Of a stretch of 64,000 nt of DNA, positions 1 to 7,861 are shown in pieces. The position numbers were made by a program, and so were the translations under genes. The DNA lies in NCBI RefSeq assembly GCF_042432825.1, contig NZ_JBHLWN010000012.1:1-64000 (forward strand). The letters run 5' to 3'. The stretch's first letter is position 1; each line of letters starts with the position of its first letter. The notes below the pieces were generated by a model. It was not told the origin of the DNA and ran no database searches. It saw nothing but the letters and a program-made list of their open reading frames with translations. This DNA comes from Gordoniibacillus chartarius. Its GTDB lineage: Bacteria; Bacillota; Bacilli; Paenibacillales; NBRC-103111.

Positions 1-83
1 AAACAAGACCCTGGCCGAAAGGCCAGAGCCGATGCGGGAATTTTTATTCCGAGAGGCTTAAGAATTATTTAGGAGGGACAGTT

Positions 84-566
84 ATGTCTTATGACTCATC
101 TGTTAATTTGATGTGGGAGAAATTCATAGAAGCCAGCAGAAAGGAAGGAGTCCAGCCCGAGTCTTATAAATTTGTCTTTCGTTTTGGAGACAATAAAAAG
201 AGTTCGGATGGATTGCTGTCATTAGTTCTTGGGCGGCGTAAGCGAGCTACTGCTTATTCACCTTGGTTTTTCGAGCATGACGGACTGCCTTTACCGCAGG
301 TTGGAGATTACAGCATCGTGACAGATTGGGAAGGCATAGCCCGATGTATCATCCAAACTGTTCATACATGTACCGTGCCATTTATCGAGGTAGATGAAGA
401 GTTTGCGATAATGGAAGGAGAGGGAGATCTAAGTCTGTCTTACTGGAGAATGGCACATGAATCATATCTGTCCAAGGAGTGCAAGCGTACAGGGAATGTC
501 TTCTCCTACCAAATGCCTGTATTCTGTGAAGTGTTTACCGTAGTTTTTGAACCAATTACGGGATAA
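84..566 (+). CDS. ASCH domain protein (YhfF-like)
   Basis: The 160-residue product matches the ASCH fold, a small beta-barrel related to PUA and thought to bind RNA or modified nucleotides. The family signature is visible as GRRKRAT near residue 52, followed by a LPQVGDYSIVTDWEG segment and the strand CIIQT. The ATG at 84 follows a good ribosome binding site (GGAGGGACAG). A strong Rho-independent terminator follows at 598-636, so it appears monocistronic. The substrate is unknown; ASCH proteins have been linked to translation control and to nucleoside amidohydrolysis. Base composition is more AT-rich than the window average. Family call fairly sure; function not. Confidence 0.75.
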   Translation: MSYDSSVNLMWEKFIEASRKEGVQPESYKFVFRFGDNKKSSDGLLSLVLGRRKRATAYSPWFFEHDGLPLPQVGDYSIVTDWEGIARCIIQTVHTCTVPFIEVDEEFAIMEGEGDLSLSYWRMAHESYLSKECKRTGNVFSYQMPVFCEVFTVVFEPITG

Positions 567-597
567 CGCAGTCGTTAAGCCGGGAACGTTTGCTCGC

Positions 598-636
598 AAA
601 GCTCAGTTGGCCAGTTCGACCGACTGAGCTTTTTTT
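598..636 (+). terminator. Rho-independent terminator of the ASCH gene
   Basis: An 11-bp stem (arms about 600-610 and 620-630, one G-U pair) has a nine-base loop and is followed by seven T residues. Confidence 0.85.
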
Positions 637-1348
637 GCCAGCTGAATTTCACTAATACAATATGAATATCCGATTGGTCGTTCAAATCTTCGTCGACTAC
701 AAATTCATATCTAACAACACTCCTGTTTGTTCGGCTATGACACAAGGTGGTAAAGGCATTCCATTCCTGAACCACCATCCCACAGCCCGCACGACCGCTG
801 CCCCAAATAATTGAAGAATCACATCTTCACTTAATCCTTGATTTTTTCCTTCGGTTACATCACTTCAACTTTATACTCTTGGACGATTAAATCGAGGAAT
901 CGACCACGAAAATAAGCTGCACTTTTCATGTTTAACATTGTTGAAAAATAATACATGATTGTTTGCAAAATATTCAAACCAATATGTTCAGTAATCCACA
1001 TATCGCAAGAAAATGACGTTTGAAAATATGTCAAAGGTAATGGATACTGTTGCCTAGCATAACCGATGGTGTCCGAAATTTTATTTCCAAATCAACGCTT
1101 ATTCATAATTTGTCTATTATTCAACGAACTGAATAGATTTGACCATTGCAATTATCCTGCTTTTGCTTAAAAATATAGGCAGGTGTTGATTAAACAAATC
1201 AGGTTTATTATTTCGCCCGACCGCTGCAAAACGGTTGCCTCAAGGTTTTGGGGCAACTTCAATTTGGTTATTCAAATGGTCTCGTGAGGCTATATTGAAT
1301 CCGGAGTTGAAAAGCGGTCGAAAATTAATGGTAATGTTACGGTGACGA
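637..1348. other. AT-rich non-coding or decayed stretch
   Basis: No convincing gene. The DNA is markedly AT-rich compared with the GC-rich genes further on. On the minus strand 575-778 is open for 67 codons, but its 3' end reads through the ASCH terminator. A second minus-strand frame, 855-1091, is open for about 78 codons, begins right after a stop and has no start with a ribosome binding site. Both look like decayed coding sequence rather than live genes. The stretch ends in the 5'-truncated aldo/keto reductase, consistent with an old deletion or insertion site. Confidence 0.5.
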
Positions 1349-1768
1349 TTGTTCCTTCAGGATGATATAGAGAATATTTTTGCAAGCTGCGAGATCAAGC
1401 CTATGGTAAATCAGATATTGGCGCATGTGAGCAATACTCCCTTGAAGCTAATTGAATTCTGTCAAAGGAATGACATCCTGGTAGAGGCATATTCGCCAAT
1501 TGCACACGGTGCAGTCCTTGATCATGCGGAGATTAAGGCAATAGCAGATAAGTATGGAGTAACTGTTGCTCAGCTTTGCCTGCGTTATGATATCCAGCTT
1601 GGTCTTGTAGTCATTCCTAAGACGGCAAATCCGGATCACATGAGAAACAATGCGGAGCTTGATTTTGTTATCAGCGATGAAGATATGGAGATTCTTAAGA
1701 ATGTAGAGCACATCCGGAATTACGGTGAGCATAGTTTCTTCCCGGTATTCGGCGGGAAATTAAAGTAA
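1349..1768 (+). pseudogene. aldo/keto reductase, C-terminal remnant
   Basis: The reading frame matches the C-terminal half of aldo/keto reductases. It has the CEIKPMVNQI strand, the FCQRNDILVEAYSPI segment and the VVIPKTANPDHMRNN cofactor-binding segment. About 130 N-terminal residues, including the catalytic Asp-Tyr-Lys part of the barrel, are missing: upstream the frame runs into AT-rich non-coding DNA. The nominal TTG at 1349 has no ribosome binding site. The intact family is about 275-280 residues; here 139 remain. The next gene, a cupin, begins 16 bases later and has its own strong ribosome binding site. Probably an inactive remnant. Confidence 0.8.
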
Positions 1769-1783
1769 ACAGGAGGAGCTAAA

Positions 1784-2194
1784 ATGGCCAAGCATGAAGA
1801 AGTAAAACATGGCGTTATTTTCCCGGCGGGCGAAAAAAATGAAGCATTTGCACAATATTTCGTGGGGCAAAGTTATCTTCAATCCTTAGTAGCTGATCCT
1901 AAAGTGAATGTTGGTGTCGGGAATGTCACTTTTGAACCAGGATGCAGAAATAACTGGCATATTCATCGTGATGGGTATCAAATTTTATTAGTAACCGGCG
2001 GCGAAGGATGGTACCAGGAAGAAGGAAAGCCTGCTCAATTCTTAAAAGCCGGTGATGTTATCGTTACCTACGATGGCGTCAAACATTGGCATGGCGCTAC
2101 AAAAGACAGCTGGTTTGAACATATCGCAATCACTGCAGGTAAACCGGAAAGGTTAGAACCGGTATCGGATGAGGAATATAACAAATTAACGTAA
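1784..2194 (+). CDS. small cupin-domain protein
   Basis: A 136-residue single-domain cupin. The metal-binding motifs are visible: HIHRDGYQ (cupin motif 1, about residues 62-69) and the later KHWHGA histidines (motif 2, about residues 103-108). Single-domain cupins of this kind often sit beside aldo/keto reductases or carboxymuconolactone decarboxylase-like genes in Firmicutes and act as metal-dependent isomerases, dioxygenases or detoxifying enzymes. The reaction cannot be told from sequence. A strong AGGAGG precedes the ATG. It was probably co-transcribed with the now-truncated reductase 16 bases upstream. Confidence 0.8.
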   Translation: MAKHEEVKHGVIFPAGEKNEAFAQYFVGQSYLQSLVADPKVNVGVGNVTFEPGCRNNWHIHRDGYQILLVTGGEGWYQEEGKPAQFLKAGDVIVTYDGVKHWHGATKDSWFEHIAITAGKPERLEPVSDEEYNKLT

Positions 2195-2245
2195 TAGTTG
2201 AGTTTACGAAAAAGCCCTTATTTCTTGTCTGGATGGATAGTAATG

Positions 2246-2284
2246 AACAAGCACTTGTCCCTGTCGAAGGAAACAAGTGCTTGT
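2246..2284. terminator. perfect 12-bp hairpin between convergent genes
   Basis: Arms 2247-2258 and 2273-2284 are perfect reverse complements with a 14-base loop, between the cupin stop and the end of the minus-strand HD-GYP gene. There is no clear T-run on either side, so termination is likely but unproven. The right arm (AACAAGTGCTTGT) recurs at 27848-27860. Confidence 0.5.
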
Positions 2285-2300
2285 CAGCATACACATATGA

Positions 2301-3602
2301 TTATCCGGCGTAGTCCTGCAATCGTTCCTTCCGGACGTTGTCCAGCATCTCGATTCGCCTCTCATAAGACATGGATTCCAGCACCACCTGGGGGACTTCG
2401 CGCGTCGGCGAGCCCAGCAAATAATCGAGCAGCAGCTGTCTGAGATACGAATATTGCCTGCCGTTTAGCCCCTGAAAGAGCGGCTCCCGCTCAGCGAACC
2501 AATCGATCACTTCCATCAAGTCGTCTTCGCCGAACCATGTTCCGCACTCCGTTTCGTACACAATCCCCTTAGCCGATGTTTGCGAGCCATATACATCGAC
2601 AATATGGAGGTGGCGGACCACTTTCAGATCGACGAATTCGCCTTCCACCTTCACGATCGGCTTCATCTCATCCTCGTTCGGAGACAAGTAAATAATTTCG
2701 CCGATACGCCCGTCCGACAGCTTGACTTGATTGCCGATGATCGAGGCTGCCAATCTGCGCATGAACATGTGTACGATGTTCGGCTGCAGCTCGCCGAAGG
2801 AGCCGGATTTCATCCGATCGATCACTTGCTGGAACGGCAGCGGTTCATGGTACGGTCTGCGGGATGACATGGCGTGGAAAATATCGACGATCGCCACGAT
2901 TTTGGCGAAGAAATCGATCTTGTCTCCGCGTATGCCGAACGGATAGCCTTTGCCGTCTTCCCTCTCATGGTGCTGGAGCGCGACAAGGGCGGTGCGGTGG
3001 CTCGTTCCCTCGGTATTTTTGAGAATATCGTAGCCGAAGATCGTATGCTTCTGAATCAGCTTATACTCTTCTTCGGTCAGCTTGCCGGGCTTCTGCAAAA
3101 TTTCGTCCGGTATGTTGACCTTTCCGACGTCATGAAGCGTTGCGGCCAGCGCCAAATGCTGGATGTCCGCTTCCGGCAGCTGCAGCCACATGCCGATCAT
3201 GTTCGCCAGCACGCCGACGGCGATATTATGCTCGTACGTGTAAGTATCTTTGCCGCGGATATCGCGAAACAGCTGGAACAGGTCCGGATTCAGGGAAACC
3301 TCATGAATGCCGGGAACGATGCGCTTCTGAAACTCCGACAGCGGGACCTTATTCGTACGCTTGGCATAATCGAAGAGTTCCTCGGAGGACATGATCGTTT
3401 CGCGAAACAATTGATCGTAGGGGGAGTCGCCGACCGTTGACAACAAGGAGGGTTCGGCGTAGCTCAGCTCCGCCGGATCGATGCGATGTTTTTCGAGCAG
3501 CTGCAGGCTTCTCTCGGTCAATACCGTACCGCCTTGCAGAACGAGCAGGCCGAAGCTGTTAAGCACGTCGTGTTTTACTGTTTTTCCGAGCCATAACGAC
3601 AT
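2301..3602 (-). CDS. HD-GYP domain c-di-GMP phosphodiesterase
   Basis: The 433-residue product carries a full HD-GYP domain: HDVGK at about 157-161, HHE at about 211-213 and GYP at about 219-221. This is the di-iron phosphodiesterase type that hydrolyses cyclic di-GMP. No membrane segment or receiver domain is visible; the N-terminal 120 residues and the last 120 are probably regulatory. I chose the ATG at 3602 because AAGGAG lies eight bases upstream, although the frame stays open to 3917 in a compositionally different stretch. With the GGDEF cyclase at 13412-14548 it is one of two c-di-GMP enzymes in the window. Confidence 0.88.
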   Translation of the reverse strand: MSLWLGKTVKHDVLNSFGLLVLQGGTVLTERSLQLLEKHRIDPAELSYAEPSLLSTVGDSPYDQLFRETIMSSEELFDYAKRTNKVPLSEFQKRIVPGIHEVSLNPDLFQLFRDIRGKDTYTYEHNIAVGVLANMIGMWLQLPEADIQHLALAATLHDVGKVNIPDEILQKPGKLTEEEYKLIQKHTIFGYDILKNTEGTSHRTALVALQHHEREDGKGYPFGIRGDKIDFFAKIVAIVDIFHAMSSRRPYHEPLPFQQVIDRMKSGSFGELQPNIVHMFMRRLAASIIGNQVKLSDGRIGEIIYLSPNEDEMKPIVKVEGEFVDLKVVRHLHIVDVYGSQTSAKGIVYETECGTWFGEDDLMEVIDWFAEREPLFQGLNGRQYSYLRQLLLDYLLGSPTREVPQVVLESMSYERRIEMLDNVRKERLQDYAG

Positions 3603-3733
3603 GAAGAGCACTCCTTGCTGCAATTGCCGATTGTCATTTTCATAGTTATTTTCATTATAGGGGATGCCCCTTGCCATGTCTAGGTCAACGGTCAAAATTT
3701 GACAAAAAGAGCTATGGCGGCGTTCCTTATGCC

Positions 3734-5131
3734 CTAGCTGTGGCGGCGCAGCCCTTTCGGGTAATGGTTTTTGAGCTGTCCGCCGGACACTTTGCCCCAG
3801 CCGAGCGGGTAGCCGTCGACGGTGACGACGGTCCAGCCCGCGGCAAGCTCCGGCTGCGCGAGCGCCTCGCCGCGCAGGTACGCCGCCGCCTCGGGGGACT
3901 CCGCAGGCAGGCGGCATTCCCGGGCCGCGGCGCCGCGCGGGAGGGCAAGCGCGAGCGCGTGGGCCGGCTCGAACCGGCCGGCGCGGAGCGCGCCGAGGTG
4001 CAGGCCGGGGCGCAGCACCTTGAGGCCGGCGAGGTGTTCGCTGCGCAGCGCCCCGCCGGGGGCGTGCGGCAGCCAGTACAGCTGCTCGCCGAAGAGCAGC
4101 GGCTCCCCGGCGCCCGTGGCGAAGCCGGGCAGCGCCTCGCTGCGGAACGCGTCCCAGCGTTCCGCGGCCTCGCGCAGGCGCGGCGCCCCTGCGGGGCCCG
4201 TGCCGCCGCGCCGCGCGCGTTTGCCGGAGGCGGGGGCGATGCGGGCTTCGCCCGGCCCCGCCTCCGGCCCGGCGCTGCTGCCGCGCAGCCGCAGCAGCGC
4301 GGCGAAGTGGCCCTCACCGCGAACGCGGTGCGGCCACAGCCGCTCCGTGCGCTCAAGCTCGAGCGCCGGCTCCAGGGCGAGCAGCCGGGCGACGAGCCGC
4401 TCGTTCTCTTCTTCGTTGAACGTACACGTCGAATAGACGAGCCGCCCGCCCGGCTTCAGCATCCGGATCGCAGCCATAGCGATATCCTCCTGGCGCGCGG
4501 CGCACATATCCACGTGGGCCGGCGACCATTCGAGGGTTGCATCCGGATCCTTGCGGAACATGCCTTCACCCGAGCAGGGCGCATCCAGCATAATCGCGTC
4601 GAACGCCTGCGGAAACCGCTCCGCCAGCTCGTCCGGCGAGGCGCTGACGACGATTGCGTTCGCGGCGCCGATCCGCTCCACGTTCTCCGATAAAATTTTG
4701 GCGCGAGCCGGGTGAATTTCATTCGATACGAGCAGGCCTTCGCCCTGAAGCTTGCCGAGCAGCTGCGTCGTCTTGCCGCCCGGGGCCGCAGCGAGGTCGA
4801 GCACGAATTCGCCGGGAACCGGCGCGAGCAGCTCGGCCGGCGCCATCGCCGACGGCTCTTGCATGTAGTAAAGGCCCGCCTGGTGGTACGGGTGCTTGCC
4901 CGGCCGCGCTTCTTCGTCGATATAGTAGCCGGTCGGGCACCACGGGACGGGGGTTAATCCGAACATCTCGCGAATCGTACTCGCGGTCGGATTCTCAATC
5001 CCCAGCTTTAACGGGTTCAAGCGCAGGCCGTGAGTGCGGGGCTCCCCGTAGGAGCGCAGGAATTCGTCCGCCTCACCTCCCAGCTGTCGTTTGATCCTTT
5101 CCATATAGGCTTCAGGTAGCTGCACGCTCAC
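3734..5131 (-). CDS. rsmF: 16S rRNA m5C methyltransferase, RsmF/NOL1-NOP2-Sun family
   Basis: A class I SAM-dependent RNA cytosine-C5 methyltransferase. Visible motifs are DLAAAPGGKTTQL (SAM binding), DAPCSGEGMFRKDP with one catalytic Cys and YSTCTFNEEEN with the second. A C-terminal RNA-binding region ends in GWGKVSGGQLKNHYPKG. The GTG at 5131 is preferred because GAAGGAG lies 11-12 bases upstream; an in-frame ATG at 5188 would place that site inside the gene. About residues 270-400 are very rich in Ala, Gly and Arg, with extreme GC content. It is divergent from queD. Substrate base is inferred from the family only. Confidence 0.88.
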   Translation of the reverse strand: MSVQLPEAYMERIKRQLGGEADEFLRSYGEPRTHGLRLNPLKLGIENPTASTIREMFGLTPVPWCPTGYYIDEEARPGKHPYHQAGLYYMQEPSAMAPAELLAPVPGEFVLDLAAAPGGKTTQLLGKLQGEGLLVSNEIHPARAKILSENVERIGAANAIVVSASPDELAERFPQAFDAIMLDAPCSGEGMFRKDPDATLEWSPAHVDMCAARQEDIAMAAIRMLKPGGRLVYSTCTFNEEENERLVARLLALEPALELERTERLWPHRVRGEGHFAALLRLRGSSAGPEAGPGEARIAPASGKRARRGGTGPAGAPRLREAAERWDAFRSEALPGFATGAGEPLLFGEQLYWLPHAPGGALRSEHLAGLKVLRPGLHLGALRAGRFEPAHALALALPRGAAARECRLPAESPEAAAYLRGEALAQPELAAGWTVVTVDGYPLGWGKVSGGQLKNHYPKGLRRHS

Positions 5132-5203
5132 AGTTTCTGGTCTCCTTCGGTTCAATCGCTCATAGGTTAGAATATCCATCTGTCGCAATTTGACGCTACA
5201 TGC

Positions 5204-5342
5204 TATAATAGTAGAGCTTTTTTGCTAGCCGCATCGGACCGGGGCTGACGCGAGTGTCACGATAGCCGGCTGAATCCGCCCCGGTAAACGCGCACGTCCA
5301 TACGGACGGCGTATGCCGTTGATCTGGAAATGAGGGAGCATC
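5204..5342 (+). promoter_or_regulatory. promoter -10 and structured leader of queD-queE-queC
   Basis: A consensus TATAAT lies at 5204-5209 with only a poor -35. The roughly 130-base leader contains a perfect 8-bp stem (5238-5245 with 5278-5285). Inside it is a hairpin TGAC/GTCA (5246-5259) and a self-complementary AGCCGGCT (5264-5271); downstream is a CGTCC/GGACG hairpin (5295-5308). Queuosine-precursor operons in Firmicutes are often controlled by preQ1 riboswitches, but I cannot match the preQ1-I core here, so the ligand, if any, is unknown. The queD ribosome binding site (GAGGGAG) follows. Confidence 0.5.
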
Positions 5343-5813
5343 ATGGAATACGAAATTCCGCGTAAAATCCAAACGCTCGGTGAAGACATCCACGAGCATC
5401 AACTCAAATATCATAACAAAACCGTGCTCGTCTCGAAAGAGTTCACGTTCGACAGCGCCCACCATCTGCATTGCTATGAAGGAAAGTGCAAGAGCTTGCA
5501 CGGTCACACGTACAAGCTGCAGGTCGTCATGAGCGGCAAGGTCGATGCGCGCGGGCTGACGATCGATTTCGGCGACATTAAGCGGATCGCCAAGGAGCGC
5601 GTCATCGATGTGCTGGACCACCGCTACTTGAACGAAGTGCTGCCGCCCATGAATACGACGGCGGAAAACATGGTCGTCTGGATGTACGAGCAGCTTCAGG
5701 CGGGACTTGTGGAGGAAGGGCTGTACCCGGCGGTCCGGCTTGAAGAAGTGAAGCTCTGGGAGACGCCGACCAGCTATGCCGCCGTGACGCGCTCTTTGAT
5801 GGAGGAGGCGTAA
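5343..5813 (+). CDS. queD: 6-carboxytetrahydropterin synthase
   Basis: QueD converts 7,8-dihydroneopterin triphosphate to 6-carboxy-5,6,7,8-tetrahydropterin, the second step of the 7-deazaguanine pathway. The product is 156 residues, with the PTPS/QueD zinc ligands in FDSAHHL (His 40/41) and SLHGHTYK (His 53 and 55). The catalytic Cys lies in CYEGKCKSLHGH, and the C-terminal EEVKLWETPTSYA strand supplies the pterin-anchoring Glu. An N-terminal extension of about 25 residues precedes the usual start of the fold. GAGGGAG precedes the ATG. queE begins one base after the stop, so the genes are translationally linked. Confidence 0.95.
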   Translation: MEYEIPRKIQTLGEDIHEHQLKYHNKTVLVSKEFTFDSAHHLHCYEGKCKSLHGHTYKLQVVMSGKVDARGLTIDFGDIKRIAKERVIDVLDHRYLNEVLPPMNTTAENMVVWMYEQLQAGLVEEGLYPAVRLEEVKLWETPTSYAAVTRSLMEEA

Positions 5814-5814
5814 C

Positions 5815-6522
5815 ATGACTGCAGAGATGGGCGTGCGCGATGCCGCCGCTATCAAGCTGCCTATGGTGGAGATCTTCGAGACCGTCGAGGGAGAAGGAAC
5901 GGGCGCCGGGTTTCCGACCGTATTCGTCCGGTTGTTCGGCTGCAACCTGCGCTGCACTTGGTGTGACACAACGTATTCGTACCCGCCGGCCGAGGCCGAA
6001 TTCGTGATGACGATCAGGGACATCGTCGAACGCGTGCAGTCGTACCAGTCACGCCGTATTTGTTTGACGGGCGGCGAGCCACTGCTGTACGGAGACAAGT
6101 CGCTGGCTTTGGCCGCAGCGCTGGCGGCGCTGCCGCATATCGAGGACGTGCATATCGAGACGAACGGGGCGATCGACCTCGCTCCGTTCATCTCCGGCAT
6201 CGATTCCCCCAAAGTCCGGTACATTATGGATTACAAGCTGCCCGATTCGGGCGAGTCGGATAAAATGGTGCCGACGAACTTCGCTCTGCTTCGTCCGCAG
6301 GACGAGCTGAAGTTTGTGATCGGCAGCGCGGCGGACTTCGAGGAGGCATGCCGCATTTTGACACGGTATCCGACCGCAGCGCTGCCGCTGTTCAGTCCGG
6401 TGTGGGAGACGATGCCGCCCCGCCGGCTCGTGGAGCTCATGCTGGAGCGGGGCTTGACGAACGTCAAGCTGAATATGCAGCTGCACAAAGTCATTTGGGA
6501 TCCCGCCATGCGGGGCGTATAA
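5815..6522 (+). CDS. queE: 7-carboxy-7-deazaguanine synthase, radical SAM
   Basis: QueE is the radical SAM enzyme that rearranges carboxytetrahydropterin to 7-carboxy-7-deazaguanine. The 4Fe-4S motif CNLRCTWC is at residues 43-50, the GGEP-type SAM-binding motif follows (TGGEPLLYG), and the N-terminal FETVEGEGTGAGFPTVFVRL is typical of QueE. Length (235 residues) fits the family. It sits directly between queD and queC, giving the order D-E-C. No queF (preQ0 reductase) lies in the window, so the last step to preQ1 must be encoded elsewhere or preQ0 is used for something else. Confidence 0.95.
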   Translation: MTAEMGVRDAAAIKLPMVEIFETVEGEGTGAGFPTVFVRLFGCNLRCTWCDTTYSYPPAEAEFVMTIRDIVERVQSYQSRRICLTGGEPLLYGDKSLALAAALAALPHIEDVHIETNGAIDLAPFISGIDSPKVRYIMDYKLPDSGESDKMVPTNFALLRPQDELKFVIGSAADFEEACRILTRYPTAALPLFSPVWETMPPRRLVELMLERGLTNVKLNMQLHKVIWDPAMRGV

Positions 6523-6551
6523 ACTATTCGTTAAGTTAGGAGTATGATCCG

Positions 6552-7253
6552 ATGAGCAAGAAAGCCGTCATTATTTTGAGCGGAGGACTCGACAGCACGA
6601 CGTGCATGGGCATCGCCGCAGCGGAAGGGTACGAGCTGTACCCGATTACATTCGATTATGGCCAGCGCCACAAAATCGAGCTGAACAACGCGAGGAAGGT
6701 CGCTGCCTATTACGGCGTTCTTGACCGCCATCGGGTGATCCGCATGGATTTCCTGCGCGACTTCGGCGGCAGCGCGTTGACGGACGATACGATTGATGTT
6801 CCGGATATGTCAGGTGCAGGCGAAGAGGGGACGTCGGAGTCCGACATTCCTGTTACCTACGTGCCCGGCCGCAATTTGCTGTTCCTGTCGATCGCGACCT
6901 CGTATGCGGAAGTGACCGGCGCCGACGCGATTTACATTGGGGTCAATGCGCTCGACTACTCCGGCTATCCGGACTGCCGTCCGGAATTCATCGCCAAGGT
7001 GGAGGAAGTCATCGCGCTTGCCACGAAGGTAGGCGTCGAAGGCAAAGGCATTCGCATCGAAACGCCGCTGATTCATTGGTCGAAAGCGGAAATTATCCGC
7101 GAAGGCATGAAGCTCGGTGTGCCGTACGAGCTCACCACTTCCTGCTACAACGGCCGCGAGGAAGCGTGCGGGGTTTGCGACAGCTGCCGGCTGCGCCTGA
7201 AAGGGTTCGAGGAAGCCGGTTCGAGCGATCCGATTCGTTACGAGCGTTCATAA
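6552..7253 (+). CDS. queC: 7-cyano-7-deazaguanine synthase
   Basis: QueC makes preQ0 from 7-carboxy-7-deazaguanine, ammonia and ATP. The PP-loop ATP pyrophosphatase motif SGGLDST is at residues 10-16, and the C-terminal zinc site is complete (SCYNG, then CGVCDSC, about residues 197-216). At 233 residues it is slightly longer than the usual 220-230. It follows queE by 29 bases with a modest ribosome binding site and is the last gene of the que operon. A terminator-like stem at 7271-7318 follows. Confidence 0.95.
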   Translation: MSKKAVIILSGGLDSTTCMGIAAAEGYELYPITFDYGQRHKIELNNARKVAAYYGVLDRHRVIRMDFLRDFGGSALTDDTIDVPDMSGAGEEGTSESDIPVTYVPGRNLLFLSIATSYAEVTGADAIYIGVNALDYSGYPDCRPEFIAKVEEVIALATKVGVEGKGIRIETPLIHWSKAEIIREGMKLGVPYELTTSCYNGREEACGVCDSCRLRLKGFEEAGSSDPIRYERS

Positions 7254-7270
7254 GATAGCGTGAGAACAAG

Positions 7271-7318
7271 GCGTATACCGGGCCTCCGAAGTAGGGGGAC
7301 GGTGTGCGCTTTATTTTT
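7271..7318 (+). terminator. terminator after queC
   Basis: Arms 7271-7280 and 7300-7309 pair over 10 bp with two G-U pairs and are followed by TTTATTTTT. Confidence 0.65.
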
Positions 7319-7797
7319 GCGGAATGAAGTTGTGGCTTAAAGCAGGGGGGCGCGGGGGGCAGGTGGCGTTCTCTCCAATAGGAGTTTGCTAACCCTATGA
7401 CTTTATTCAACTATTATAAAGCGATCGATATTATTAATCAAAATAGGAAAATGACTTACTTTGTTGGACCACAGTCGGATGATTTGATAAATTTAGCCGA
7501 AAAGCGTTTAAATCATTCCTCAGTTCCAGATGCAATTTGGTACACATTTACAGAGAGAAGCAGTGAATTATAAAAGTTGATTCAACGAAAGAAAGCGGAC
7601 TTTTTGTTCGCATGTCGATTCAAAAGTGGGATATCATCTCTAAAAGGGCGCGAAGCGGAATCTTACATGAAGACGATTATTATGTAAATTGACTACCAGA
7701 GAGTGCAAACCGCTTGGCGGCCTCACAAACGCCTCGTCACCCCAAGTCTTCTCCCCAAACTTCCCCCCGCCAAATCGGCTATCATCCAATCTTTCCC
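7319..7797 (+). other. spacer with gene remnants, then ABC exporter leader
   Basis: AT-rich in its first two thirds. It holds the SUKH-like remnant at 7397-7573 and, from about 7575, an open frame in a different phase ending at 7692 that reads KVDSTKESGLFVRMSIQKWD and on to DDYYVN. That second piece looks like the tail of another protein and has no usable start. After 7693 the DNA becomes GC-rich and leads into the ABC transporter promoter. Confidence 0.4.
7397..7573 (+). pseudogene. SUKH/SMI1-KNR4-like N-terminal fragment
   Basis: A 58-residue frame from an ATG at 7397 reads like the start of SMI1/KNR4 (SUKH) proteins: FNYYKAIDIINQNRKMTYFVG, then a SDDLINLAEKRLN helix. Those proteins normally continue with a PxSYKxFL motif and reach 130-150 residues; here the pattern breaks after residue 42 and a stop follows. 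SUKH proteins are common immunity proteins for contact-dependent and polymorphic toxins, so this could be an orphaned immunity remnant. The weak upstream ribosome binding site and atypical AT content argue against an active gene. The family assignment rests on a short match. Confidence 0.4.
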
Positions 7798-7827
7798 TTG
7801 ACCCGGCTCGCTCCCGTTCCTTATCAT
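7798..7827 (+). promoter_or_regulatory. sigma-A-like promoter of the ABC exporter
   Basis: TTGACC (7798-7803) and TATCAT (7822-7827) are separated by 18 bases, about 35 bases before the exporter start. Confidence 0.6.
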
Positions 7828-7861
7828 GGGTACAACATGAACAAGGAGGCTGTTCTCACCG

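Noticed and set aside
3671..4693. 340-codon frame opposite the RNA methyltransferase
   Set aside because: Antisense shadow in very GC-rich sequence; the minus strand has all the methyltransferase motifs.
5300..5342. TPP-riboswitch-like string GATCTGG...GAGGGA before queD
   Set aside because: The distance to any CTGAGA-type element is far too long, the conserved CTGAGA and ACCTGATCTGGATAAT blocks are not intact, and the genes are not thiamine genes.
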